Of a DNA stretch of 64,000 nt, positions 11,355 to 22,392 are shown piece after piece (within the stretch, counting starts at the first letter, position 1; every line of letters begins with the position of its first letter). The stretch spans positions 219,653 to 283,652 of the forward strand of contig JAANYP010003739.1 in NCBI GenBank assembly GCA_020465985.1, written 5' to 3'. A program made the position numbers and the translations under genes. Under the pieces are notes generated by a model. That model saw only the letters and a list, made by a program, of their open reading frames with translations. It was not told where the DNA came from and ran no database searches. Source of the stretch: Centrapalus pauciflorus (taxonomy: Eukaryota > Streptophyta > Magnoliopsida > Asterales > Asteraceae).

Positions 11355-13446
11355 AATGTCTAAAGACGCTCTAGCAATGGGATCAGAAACCAAACCCCCC
11401 AATTCTTTGCAGGGGAGAGTACGTCCAATGGAGGGAGAGGTTTCTAGAATTCATAAGCTTTCATGATCTGTCAGAAGAGATGTTGAAATCCTTAACAGAA
11501 GGACCAGCCACATTCATGGAAACAATCCCTGGAGTACCTACCGGTAATCCCCCGATTCCACCAAGGACAGTCGAGGTTACCAACGTGACTGAGGCTCAAA
11601 AGAAAAGAAAACTAGGGGATAAAACTGTCAGGAAATTACTACTGATCTCAATCCCCAATGATATTTACACATGTCTCACAAACACAAAAACTGCCAAATC
11701 CATATGGGATGAAGTGTGTAAACTTATGAGGGGATCCGATAGAGCTGCAACAAACAGAGCTAGAAACAGCCTGATGACATTTGAAAATTTTAGAGCTCGT
11801 GAAGGAGAACTACTGGAAAACACTTACCTGAGGTTTGTGAGTTTGGTAAGTGAAATGAAAAGAAATGGAGTGACAAAGTCCAATCTGGACATAAATGTCA
11901 AGTTCTTAAACGTTCTGAACCCTGAATGGGAGAAATATGCCATGATTATCCAGCAGACAAAGGACATAGAAGAAATGGATTTTCATATGATATTTGAGAA
12001 CCTCAATAACTACCAAGAGGTTGTGTTGAGGAAATTATCAGGCAAGAAGAAAGCCGAGAAAGAAACTGCTGACCCATTGGCTCTACTGGCAGAAAAGAAG
12101 TACAAATATAAGTTGAAAAAGGAGAAAAGAGCAGTAGTCAGTAGTACCTCTTCGAAACTGAAACCTCAGATTCATCTGCAGATGCAGAGATTGAAGAAAT
12201 GAAAAGGCAGATGGCACTGCTCACCAAAGCGTTTCAAAAGAAGTTCTCCAGATATCCAACCAACAATAAGATGCGATACAAGACTGGCTCGAGGAAAATT
12301 GAGAAGAAGGACAAATATGAAAAATCTGGAGAAAGCAGTGGAAGAAAAGCTGACAAATATGAAAAATCAGATAAGTCAGCAAAGAAAGATTCAGAGCGAA
12401 AATGTTATAACTGTGGAAAACCAGGTCATTTTGCCCGGGAATGTAGACTTCCAGTAGTCAAAAACTCTGACTACTATACAAGAAAGGCTCTCTTAGCCAA
12501 AGAAAAAGAAGCTGGAAAAGCTCTTATGGCGGAGGATGACCATTGGCTGCAGTTATCTGAAGATGAAGATTTTCTAGATGAGGATGCTCATATTTGCCTG
12601 AAATCAGAGGTTCTCAATGAGTCAGAATTAAGTGAATCAGCCATGATAGCTGAGGATGAAGCATGGGTTGGTTTAACAGATGAAGAGGACGAAGAAAGAC
12701 AAGAGTCTGAGGAGGAAGAGACAGAAGAAGTTGCGTTGATGGCAACTGGAAAAACTGATGTTGAGGATTATGAAGATTCAGAGTCAGACAGATCAGATGA
12801 TTTAGACAAGCCGGAGGTACATTCTAACTCTGATATTGATGAATCTTGTATGCTAGAAGAGAAATTAACTCATATGGCCTTTATGCTTAAAAAGTTTGAA
12901 AAATCGTTAAAGGCTGAAAAGAAAAATGCTCACTCTTTGGAAAATAAGCTTCGTTATGAACATAATTTAGTTTTAGATTTTTCCAAAGATAAAACATTAG
13001 CCTTACGAGTAGTTTCAGATTTACAAGATAAAGAAAAAGAACTTCATAGCAAAATACAAGAACTTAATCATAATATATCTGACTTACAAGAAAGACTGAG
13101 AATAGCAGAATTAGAAGCTTCAAATTTTTCTGTAAAATATCATGCTATTTTTGAAGAACGCACTAAACTTTATGTAAAAATAAAGAAGATGGAAGATGAA
13201 TTTATCAAAAGAGGGCAAACAGATCAAATCATTCATTTAAATCAACCAAAAGACACAGTATTTTATAATTCTAAATCTGGTATTGGTTGGGACAATCCCA
13301 AGTATCTGACAAAGGCAATATCTAGTTCACCAACTTTATATGATGTCATGTACATGAACTTAGGATTAAAAATGATGTTTATGAAAGGACCTGATGAAGT
13401 AGAATCTAGTGAAGAAACTAAAAGATTAAGATCAGACAAAATGTAA
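11355..13446 (+). pseudogene. gag of a SIRE/Maximus-like Ty1/copia element, broken
   Basis: The probable start ATG at 11355 gives a short frame (KDALAMGSETKPP) that shifts twice before entering the 11480-12202 frame. That frame has the UBN2-type gag core (KSIWDEVCKLMRGSD, LMTFENFRAREGELLENTYLRF). After another frame change at about 12200, a 415-codon frame carries a CCHC zinc knuckle, CYNCGKPGHFAREC (residues about 70-83), an acidic block (DEEDEERQESEEEETEE) and a long coiled-coil region (residues about 220-330). Gag would form the particle and bind RNA. The long acidic/coiled-coil extension after the zinc knuckle is usual for the SIRE/Maximus branch. Confidence 0.75.
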
Positions 13447-13449
13447 AAT

Positions 13450-14514
13450 TCTGTTGATTATAACAGATTAAATGAATCTACCAATAATACTGATATTAAA
13501 GAAGAGTATATTCAAACATATTTTGAAAAGGATTTGTCTGAATCCTCTACTCAATCTCAAAAGTTATACCTGCCATATTCAATTCTAGAAAAGATAAATT
13601 CTGACCTAGAATTGAAAATTAAAAACATTGAGACAGAAAATAAATCTCTCAAGGCTGAACTTAAAATTTTGGAACAAACGTTACATAAACAGCCTGAGAA
13701 TAAAAAGTTGTCTGATCTATCATCTCCAACTTCTCTAGATTCTATCAATTCAGAAAAAGATTTTGATCTGTTTATGAACTCTGACTTCAATTCCTTACAG
13801 GAAATGTTTGTTAAAATTGATGATTTTGTAAAACCTTTACATAACAAACACTCAGATGGTCAAAAAGAACCTGTTAAAATTCTGCAAAGAATTTCTACAA
13901 ATCCAATAACATCATCTGAAACTTCACCAACTTTACAACAAAAGAAGGAGAAAACAAAAGTAATTTTTGATACTCCTAACTTTGAAAAAGGTGAATCATC
14001 TTCAACAGAGAACTCCACTGGACTTAGAGTCCAATCTTCAAAAGGTAAGAGAAATTTACAGAAGAAACAAGTGTCTAAGTCTACTAATTCTCATGTTTCT
14101 TTTATGTCAGATATCATTGTGAACGGTTCAAGAAAACAAGTTTGGAGAAAGAAGAAGAGAGAACAGAAAAACAAGAATATAAAACAAGAGTGGCGCGTGA
14201 AGAACAATATTGTTACAGATAGAAATAGCAACATTGAAAACTCTGTCTGTAATAATAAATTTGTTAATAATTCTTGTATAAAATTCTCTAGAGCAGACTT
14301 AATTGCTTTGAATTCTAGTGCTTGTAAACCTTTAATTGTAAAATGTGATAAGCTCGTCTGGCAACCGAAGAAAAAGGACCCACGTTCTAAACAGAAAAAG
14401 GTTCCACAAAAAAAATTATTTCAAAAACAGTTCCACCACAAATTGTACAAAAGTGGATACCTAAAAATACTGTTCAAATGTGGGTACCTAAATCAACATC
14501 AAATGTTAAGCTAA
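13450..14514 (+). pseudogene. Lysine-rich linker between gag and pol of the copia element
   Basis: After TAA at 13444 the sequence remains largely open. The frame 13534-14514 (326 codons) is rich in K, S and N, has a short coiled coil (KINSDLELKIKNIETENKSL) and a strongly basic tail (VWRKKKREQKNKNIKQEWR). It has no enzyme motifs. Position and composition fit the C-terminal gag extension of SIRE-type elements leading into protease. The following 14515-14610 still reads as low-complexity basic sequence. Confidence 0.55.
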
Positions 14515-14619
14515 AAGCCATATCTGTTGAGAAAACAAACAATACTTTGCATGATTTACCTAAAACAAAAGTACCCAACTACAAGTGGGTACCTCATGTG
14601 CTATTTCGTCTTATAGGTA

Positions 14620-15385
14620 AACCATGTTTGGTATCTTGACTCCGGATGTTCCAAACATATGACCGGACAAAGAGACACACTCACAAACTTTGTAGAAAAG
14701 TTCTGTGGGACGGTCAGATTTGGAAATGATCAGTTTTGTCCGATCAGAGGATACGGGAGTCTCGCATACGACAAAATTACAATTCAAAAGGTTTTCTACG
14801 TTGATGGTCTTGGACATAATTTGTTTAGCATTGGACAGATGTGTGATAAAGGATTTGGAAGTCAATTTCAAAGCCAATTGGTGCAGCATCAGATCTGGGG
14901 AAGGTAAAGAAATACTGGCAGGAAACAGGAAAACCAATTTGTACTCCATTGACTTAGCCTCTATTAATCTAAAGAAAGATGTCTGCTTACTATCAATAGC
15001 TACATCTAAAACAGCATGGTTATGGCATCGTCGCCTTTCACATCTGAACTTCAATGAATTAACCAACCTAGCGAAAGGAGGGTTAGTTAAAGGGCTGCCA
15101 ACTCTCAAATTCCAAAAGGAGCAGTTGTGTGCCGCATATGAAAAAGGAAAGATGACAAGAGCTTCACACAAATCCAAATCCAAACACTCATCCACGAGAG
15201 CACTGGAATTACTACATATGGATTTGTGTGAACCAATGACAGTACAAAGCATTAATAAGAAACGATACGTATTGGTGATAGTTGATGACTATTCACGATA
15301 CACATGGGTTTTCTTCCTGAGGTCCAAATCAGATGCAACCGAAATTATCATAGACTTCATTCGGAAAATACAAGTGAAGTTGTAA
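14620..15385 (+). pseudogene. Protease, GAG-pre-integrase and N-terminal integrase of the copia element
   Basis: The protease active site is present as LDSGCSKHMTG (14635-14665). FYVDGLGHNLFSIGQMCDKGF then marks the end of the protease domain. The frame changes near 14900, then gives the pre-integrase zinc region: WHRRLSHLNFNELTNL has both His, but the Cys pair reads LCAAYEKGK, so the second zinc-binding Cys is Tyr (TAT at 15137-15139). The integrase core starts with LLHMDLCEPM (first Asp) and VLVIVDDYSRYTW. A TAA at about 15383 ends the frame just before the second catalytic Asp. The Cys loss and the stop make this copy defective. Confidence 0.82.
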
Positions 15386-17971
15386 CTCACAATTCAATCA
15401 ATCCGCTCAGATAACGGAACAGAATTCAAGAACAAATCGCTTGAATCATTTTTGAATTCTGTAGGAATCACACATCAGTTTTCAGCTGCTAGAACTCCAG
15501 AACAGAACGGTGTCGTTGAAAGAAGAAATCGGACACTAGTGGAATCAGCTAGGACGATGCTGGCGTATTCAAATTTACTGTTATTCTTACGGGCCGAAGC
15601 AGTTGCAACAGCTTGTTTCACACAGAATCGTTCAATCATAAATAAAAGATTCGGAAAGACTCCTTATGAATTAATAAATAAACGAATACCTAATATTAAA
15701 TTTTTCCATGTCTTTGGATGCAGATGCTTTATTCCAAACGACAAAGACAATCTTGGAAAGTTTAATCAAAAGGCAGATGAAGGAATATTCATCGGATATT
15801 CAAAGGAGTCGGTCGCTTTCCGTGTCTACAACAAGCGAACCAAGACAGTCAACGAGAGCATCAACGTCAAATTTGATGAAGGAGTGGTAATGGCTTCTGA
15901 ACACACCAGTTCAGGACCCGAACCTAACAAGCCGACTTCAATGGAGTCACCTGAACAGAATGCTGAAAATTCTGAATCACATAAGTTGTTTGAGAATTTT
16001 TATGAAGACTACTTTGAGAAGCCCAAAACTAATGTTCTAAATTTGGTGCCTGACAGGATTACTGAAGATCCCGTCGTAGTCTCTGATCTTTCTCATCAAC
16101 AAGTGTCAGAAGAAACTGGAGAAGCCTCAACAACAAATGTACACTTGCCAACTGAAAGTGCACAACCCATTGAACCTCCAGAATCTTCTGAAACCCCCTT
16201 AACATCCGAACATTCAGAAGCACCTAACTCAGATACCCTACCTACTACATTTGAAGTAACCCCCCGAACAACATATTTAGATCGTAATCTCAATCAAGAT
16301 CACATAGAACCGTTTCCACATACTTTTAAATGGACGAGAAATCACCCAATAGAAAACATTATTGGTGATCCATCCGCGTCAGTCCAAACCAGAAGACCCA
16401 CTATAAACGAGTGCCTATTTTCAAATTTTCTAAGCAAAATAGAGCCTAAGAATGTGAAAGAAGCACTTCTGGACGCTGATTGGATTGTTGCGATGCAAGA
16501 AGAACTGAATCAGTTCGAACGGTTAAAGGTCTGGAGACTTGTTGAGCGCCCAAAAGACAAATCCATAATAGGCACGAAGTGGATCTTTAAAATCAAGAAG
16601 GACGAACATGGAGTAATCATTCGCAATAAAGCTCGCCTCATTGCCAAAGGATACAGTCAACAAGAAGGAATTGACTACGATGAAACGTTTGCACCAGTTG
16701 CACGAATCGAAGCGATTAGAATGTTTTTAGCTTTTGCCGCTCACAAAAACTTTATTGTTTATCAAATGGATGTTAAAACTGCGTTTTTAAATGGGGAACT
16801 AACCGATGTAGTATATACATATCAGCCCGAAGGTTTTACTGATTCTTCGAAACCTGATCATGTATATATTTTAGATAAGTCACTGTATGGCCTTAAACAA
16901 GCACCGCGTGCTTGGTATGATGCACTTTCAACATATCTGTTGAAATGTGGATTCAACAAAGGTGCAGTTGACACAACCCTGTTTATAAAACGTCAGGGGC
17001 CAGATATCATAGTAATACAAATATATGTGGATGACATAATATTTGGGTCTACAAATCCGGAATTTTGTAAGAAATTTGCATTTTTAATGTCCCAAAAATT
17101 CGAAATGAGCATGATGGGAGAAATAAATTTTTTCTTAGGATTACAAGTTAAACAACTGGCTGATGGTATTTTTATCAATCAGTCAAAATGTATACAAGAC
17201 ATGTTAAAGAAATTTAACATGGTTAACAGTACTCCTATGAAAACTCCCATGGCTCCGGATTCAAAGTCAAAACTCGATGAGGACATTTCGGGGAAACTTG
17301 TAGATGTGACTCATTATCGAGGTATAATTGGGTCATTAATGTATTTAACAGCAAGTAGACCGGATATTATGTTTGCTACATGTGTGTGTGCAAGGTATCA
17401 GGCGAATCCCAAAGAATCACATTTATCAGCTGCAAAAAGAATTTTAAGATATCTCAAAGGCACTCCAAACCTTGGTTTGTGGTATCCCAGAGAATCTTCA
17501 TTTAATCTAACTGCTTTTTCTGACGCTGATCACGCAGGTGATAAGATGGACAGAAAAAGTACGTCTGGAGCAGTACAGTTCTTAGGTGACAAACCCGTAT
17601 GTTGGTCATCCAAGAAACAACACTGCGTTTCCTTGTCTACAGCTGAAGCAGAATACGTTGATGTATCTTCCTGCTGTTCTCAGGTGTTGTGGATGAAAAG
17701 CCAACTGCGAGATTACGGGTTTACACCACAGAAAATACCTATCTACTGTGATTCCCAGAGCGCAATAGCGATTGCATCAAATCCGGTGCAACATTCAAAA
17801 ACAAAACACATTGACATTCGGTACAATTTTATAAAGGATCATGTTGACAATGGAATTATAGAATTATATTTTGTGCCTACTGAATATCAACTAGCTGATT
17901 TGTTTACCAAAGTGTTAGATGAAAAAAGATTTAATTTTTTGATATACAAATTGGGTATGTTGAATCATTAA
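15386..17971 (+). pseudogene. Integrase core, reverse transcriptase and RNase H of the copia element
   Basis: The first residues after the stop carry the second integrase Asp (IRSDNGTEF, about 15400). From 15452 an 839-codon frame runs unbroken to 17971. In order: the integrase Glu in PEQNGVVERRNRTLVE; GCRCFIPNDKDNLGKF; a variable Pro/Glu/Ser-rich linker (residues about 150-320); RT with WIVAMQEELNQFERL, WIFKIKKDEHG, QMDVKTAFLNGEL and IQIYVDDIIFGSTN (YVDD box); then RNase H with FSDADHAGDKMDRKSTSG, STAEAEYV and HIDIRYNFIKDHV. The PR-INT-RT-RH order defines Ty1/copia. RT and RNase H catalytic residues are intact. Upstream breaks prevent expression as a complete polyprotein. Confidence 0.93.
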
Positions 17972-18103
17972 GATTTAATAATTCAGTAGTTAATTTATAA
18001 TTTTAAATTTACAGTTTTTAATTGATTCTAATCTGATGTTAAATTCTTGAATTTAAAAGTACAATATTCTTTGGAATTTAACAAGATCTGGATTGTCATG
18101 TGC

Positions 18104-18238
18104 AGGGGGAGCAGAAAATGATTTTATCTGATTTTTAAAAACTCTGATAAAATTTATCGGATATTTTGTAGGGGGAGCTGAGCTGAGAAATATGATACAC
18201 ATTTGAGGGGGAGCAGCATTCAAAAGTTAAAGGGGGAG
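18104..18238 (+). repeat. Four reiterated GGGGGAG purine tracts after pol
   Basis: GCAGGGGGAGCAG (about 18104), TAGGGGGAGCTG (about 18171), GAGGGGGAGCAG (about 18206) and AAAGGGGGAGCC (about 18229) lie within 135 bp. Each resembles the true polypurine tract AAAGGGGGAGAT next to the 3' LTR at 23569-23579. The region 18240-18990 that follows is AT-rich and non-coding. Confidence 0.8.
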
Positions 18239-19049
18239 CCTTTTAATATTTTTAAATTTTTTTTTGTTTTGTTTTGTGAGTTTAATTTTTTTTGTTGTGT
18301 GTGTTATTTTTACTTTTAATATTTGTTTTAACTATAATATTTTTTTTGTTTTTGAGTTGTTAGTAAAAAGATAATTGGGTTTAATTAATTGGGTTAATAA
18401 ATGGTGAGTTGAAGTTGGGCCGATTCAATCTTTTCAAATATGGGCCGGATATTTTATCTTATAAATTTGAAATTCAAATTTCAAATTATTTTTTTTCAGA
18501 AACACCGGTTCTTGTTTCATATTCTTCAACAAGCTTTCTTCACCTTTAAGAAAACTCAAATACCCACATCTAATCGACTGAATCAAGATTTGTTTTTCAT
18601 CAAATTGTAAGTAAATGTTTTGTTGATTTTACTTGTCGTATTTGTACATAATTTTTTTTCTTTCAGTTTTGGGATATATGTGTAACTGTGAATGTATATG
18701 TTTCGTATTTGGTTGTTCGTGGTATTCATAACTGTTTGTTCATAAAACTGAAACTAATTGTGTGGTATGTTTCGGTTTATCTATGTGAACATGAATCTGA
18801 AATTTCATGGTTCAAATCAAACCACACACACTGAAATTTGGATTTCAATTTCAAAAACTTTCGTGTTCCTCATTTTACTGAAATATGAATTTTTAACAAC
18901 TTAAATGTTGTTTTTAATCGAAGTTCAGTAAAACAAAAGTGTTTAAAATTGATTTTCGAGTGGGACACAAGTGTTTAATCAATAAAAAGGTCCCTGGAAT
19001 CGATTTTGCAAAATCTGTGAGAATATACTTGAAAAATAATTACAAGTAA

Positions 19050-19562
19050 AGTTTCTCGATCAAAGGTATATTCGAGAAAATTCTTTGTATTTTTTAGTTG
19101 AGTCAAATGCTAATCGAGAAACACTAAGAGGCAATCGAGTCGACTAAAGTAATAATCGAGAAACTCTATGTATCATGCGAGTTGACTGACTGTATGACAG
19201 AACATTTCAGAACAAGAGTCTCGATTAATACATTGCCCGAGAGACTTATGGTTCATTCGAGTTGGCCTTATGTTGTATTCAAGGAGGTTTCTTCTTCATT
19301 CGAGTCTTAGTAATTGATCATTCGAGAACATTTAAGACTTAATCGAGAACCTTCATGTTCTATTAGAGTTCATTTCATATGTAATTCGAGTTGTTTCAAG
19401 ACTTATTCGAGAATTACCACGTTCTATTCGAGAAAGACTATAGTTCATTCGAGTTGGTATATAGACTAAGCCGAGTTGGTTCAAGAGTCATTCGAGATGT
19501 TTCATATATCATCCGAGACATATCAATAGTCATTCGAGATGGTTGCAGTTTCATTCGAGTTT
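19050..19562 (+). repeat. Second array of dispersed TCGAG words
   Basis: About 20 copies of TTCGAGA/ATTCGAGTT/AATCGAGAA occur every 20-35 bp, matching in style the leader array at 10800-11200. The array precedes the extra ORFs by about 300 bp, so both blocks of coding sequence in this element are preceded by a similar array. Confidence 0.78.
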
Positions 19563-19853
19563 AAATGAAAATTTTTTTTACCAAGTGTTGGATTTTTTTA
19601 CTGTTTTAAGAAAAATGTGACATTTTTTTTAAGAAATTGTAATAAAATTGTGTTTTTCTAACATTGGTCTCTGAACGATTGACTCTGGAATACTGTCAAT
19701 AATATTTTATTATTGTCTGGAATCCCGATGCCTTAAACAGAAAATCACAGATTTTTATAATTTCTGACGAAATGTTATATTTTTCTACTTTGAAGGATTT
19801 CATTTGTTTACCTGTCTTGTCTAACATGATTCTTATTTGTTTACAGGTTTCAA

Positions 19854-20578
19854 ATGACATCTCCAAATCATTCCCAGAATTCCAATTCATCAGATTCCCA
19901 TTCATCCTCCAATCATACACTTGTATCAACACCCGTTCGTTCAACCTCCGTTGCTAGACCTCTTCACCTTCAACCGTCATACCTGATAACCAACTGGTTA
20001 AACCCAAACATTGCTTGCCTTTTAAAGACAACAACCATCGTTTGGATACAAAGGTCATAAAAGTTAGTCACCCTATTCTCTTAGATATTCTCAAAGGCCA
20101 TCCTTTGGGATATCTTCTTCAGTACAAACCTTCTATCCCACAAGTCTACCTGCAACAATTTTGGCATACAGTCAAATTTGTTCCTGCTGATGGAAACCAC
20201 CATTTTAAAGTAACCATTGACCAATACAAATCCAAAATTACTCTTGCCAGACTTCGCCATAACTTGTTTCTCCCAAGGAGGATAGATACAGTTAACTTTC
20301 CTGAGGTGGCTGATTTTGAGGACTTTGTTTCCGATGAGGAGCTGGTTCATGACTTGATATGCTTGGGTTACTCAAAGCCACTTCCAAAAAGCTCCAAGTT
20401 TCATCGAAATGGATTAAATGGAGAATGGTACACATTATTTGGGATCATCAATAAATGTATGACGTCTAAGCATACAGGCATAGACAGGTGCAACATTCAC
20501 TGTCTACGGATTTTCCATGGGATTGCCTTCAATAAACATTATGACTACGCTCAATGCATCTGGGAAGATAAGAGATAA
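19854..20578 (+). pseudogene. First extra ORF downstream of pol in the copia element
   Basis: A start at 19854 (MTSPNHSQNSNSSDSHSS) gives 68 codons. The adjoining frame 20015-20578 continues with SHPILLDILKGHPLG and YKPSIPQVYLQQFWHTVKFVP, so one frameshift near 20010-20050 is likely. The segment ends FNKHYDYAQCIWEDKR then TAA, which overlaps the next ATG as TAATG at 20576-20580. No enzymatic motif, signal peptide or membrane span is evident. The PSIPQVYLQQFW stretch looks like a conserved retroelement-borne domain, but I cannot name a function. Its place between RNase H and the 3' LTR is that of the env-like ORFs of SIRE-type elements; nothing here proves an envelope role. Confidence 0.55.
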
Positions 20579-22392
20579 TGCTGGCTAAAACAACAAATAG
20601 AGCAACGAAGTTCGTTCCACTTCAGAGGTTTATACAGATTCTTATCCGAGGGATCCTAAGGGCAAATGAAAATATACCTAAAAGATCTAACTCCAACCGA
20701 TGCCCAGACTATGTGATGATGAGTTTACATGAGGTGCCAGATTCTCCAAATGCAAATATTATGCCGATTCCAGAATCTTTGTTGAAGTATGCAGATCCAG
20801 AGAGTGAGAATGTAAAGTTGTATAGGATAGATCATGCTCCAATAGAGACCCAAGAACCGGGTTCTCTTACCCAAGGAGTAATAGGGAGTGAGGAACCTCA
20901 GCAAGGGGCTGAAGTTCAGAGAAGCCTGCAAGTGAGCGAGGGAGTTGAAGTCGTAAGGGGTGGTGAGGAAGAGGCTGATAAATCTGATTCTGAGAGGACA
21001 TTGTCGGATATACAAGAGGGTGAATATGAAGGAAATGATGATGATGATGGTGATGATGGTGATGATGGTGGTGATCATAATGAGGGAGGGATTGCTTTGA
21101 TGGATATAGTGCGTATTGCTCAGGAGAGTGTGAGGGATACACTTAGCCTAGAAAGCCGGGATTTACCCACATCTGTTGTTAGCTCCCCTATGGGAGTTAG
21201 CATTGAAGAGGTCAGTATCCCACTGACAAGTGCACACCCAACTATCCACTCAGTCTCCTCTCAACAGGAGACTGTTTCATTTGAACACCGGGATGAACCA
21301 CAAAGTCTATCCGAAAGTCATTTGGACTTGATGGATATTGAAATTAGTACACCTCTGCCCGAGTGTACGACTTTTGTTCAAACACAGAGTCTAGATCCTA
21401 TACAGATTAGAACACTTGAGTCGACTTCATCAGTTGAAGTAAGTGTGGTTAAACTTAGTGTTCCCACTGGAACATCCTTAGCTACGGAAGCATTTGTTGC
21501 TCCGTCGCTTGAAGAGGGTGGAAGTCCAGTCAGAGCGACCACTTTGCCAACTCTGAGTACTGGCCACACAGAAGTTCTTTTCACAAGTTCGACTGTTGTG
21601 ACAACTGGAAGTCTAAGTGACCCAGTGGTGACTATTTCCCCGTTCGTTACTAAATCATCATTAAATCAAGCTTTGAATGCATCTGTTGCAGGAGTGAACA
21701 ATCATGTCTCTGCTCAGTTATCTGAAGTGATGGCACAGATGTCGAATATTCATAAGTTTCTGAAGGGTAAGTCAGTGGCAGAAGAATCGATTAAGCAATT
21801 TGAGTCAAATCAAGCAATCGATGAATTGAGGGAAGAGCTGAAAGAGTTCGTTTTTGAACAATTTGATGAAATGAGGGAGAGGATGATAAGTTTGGAAAGT
21901 ACGGTGATAACTGCTTTGGGAAATTTATCTGAGAGAGTTGCGGCTGTTGAGGAAACATGTAAGGCGCAAGCTTCATCGTCTAAAAGAAAGCATGATGAGC
22001 ATGATGAGGACTCCGATGATGCTCCTCATGAGGGGGAGAAGAGGAGAAAGCTTGCTGAGCCTACACCCGGACTTTTAATGATAACATACCCTGAGAAGGA
22101 AACAGAGGTGAAAAAGAAAGAAGCAGGGAGCTCAAAAGAATCTGCTGATGTACAAAGTGAGCTAGGATTGATTCTTTATAAAGATGTTCCAGTTCCTTTG
22201 AACATTCAGTCAGATATCTACAACTTTGAAGAATACAATGATTCAGATGATGATGTTCAAGTGATTAAGGAACATACATTAATGATTCAAGGTTTAGAAG
22301 AAGAGAGAGAGGAGTATGTTGAAGTATCTAAGGATGATGATGTGATCACGTTGACTGATATTGACTTTCGGGGAGAAAGGATTGAACAATAA
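20578..22392 (+). CDS. Second extra ORF of the copia element (acidic, coiled-coil protein)
   Basis: A 604-codon uninterrupted frame whose ATG overlaps the preceding stop. The N-terminus (residues 1-45) is basic. Residues about 90-170 are strongly acidic with a GGT/GAT-repeat-encoded DDDDGDDGDDGGD tract. Residues about 180-360 are Ser/Thr/Val-rich with short repeated phrases. Residues about 365-460 form a likely coiled coil (AIDELREELKEFVFEQFDEMRERM). The C-terminus has KRKHDEHDEDSDD and KRRK clusters that could act as nuclear localisation signals. No transmembrane segment is visible, which argues against a classical envelope protein. After TAA at 22390 the same frame reads on openly to about 22550, so the stop may be a point mutation. 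Function is unknown. Confidence 0.5.
   Translation: MLAKTTNRATKFVPLQRFIQILIRGILRANENIPKRSNSNRCPDYVMMSLHEVPDSPNANIMPIPESLLKYADPESENVKLYRIDHAPIETQEPGSLTQGVIGSEEPQQGAEVQRSLQVSEGVEVVRGGEEEADKSDSERTLSDIQEGEYEGNDDDDGDDGDDGGDHNEGGIALMDIVRIAQESVRDTLSLESRDLPTSVVSSPMGVSIEEVSIPLTSAHPTIHSVSSQQETVSFEHRDEPQSLSESHLDLMDIEISTPLPECTTFVQTQSLDPIQIRTLESTSSVEVSVVKLSVPTGTSLATEAFVAPSLEEGGSPVRATTLPTLSTGHTEVLFTSSTVVTTGSLSDPVVTISPFVTKSSLNQALNASVAGVNNHVSAQLSEVMAQMSNIHKFLKGKSVAEESIKQFESNQAIDELREELKEFVFEQFDEMRERMISLESTVITALGNLSERVAAVEETCKAQASSSKRKHDEHDEDSDDAPHEGEKRRKLAEPTPGLLMITYPEKETEVKKKEAGSSKESADVQSELGLILYKDVPVPLNIQSDIYNFEEYNDSDDDVQVIKEHTLMIQGLEEEREEYVEVSKDDDVITLTDIDFRGERIEQ

Noticed and set aside
14611..15252. 213-codon minus-strand ORF opposite the copia protease/integrase
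   Set aside because: It is antisense to clear pol motifs, has no recognisable domain and lies inside a retroelement.
20725..21142. Minus-strand ORFs with His or Ile runs
   Set aside because: They are complements of the GAT-repeat tract that encodes the acidic region of the plus-strand 604-codon ORF.
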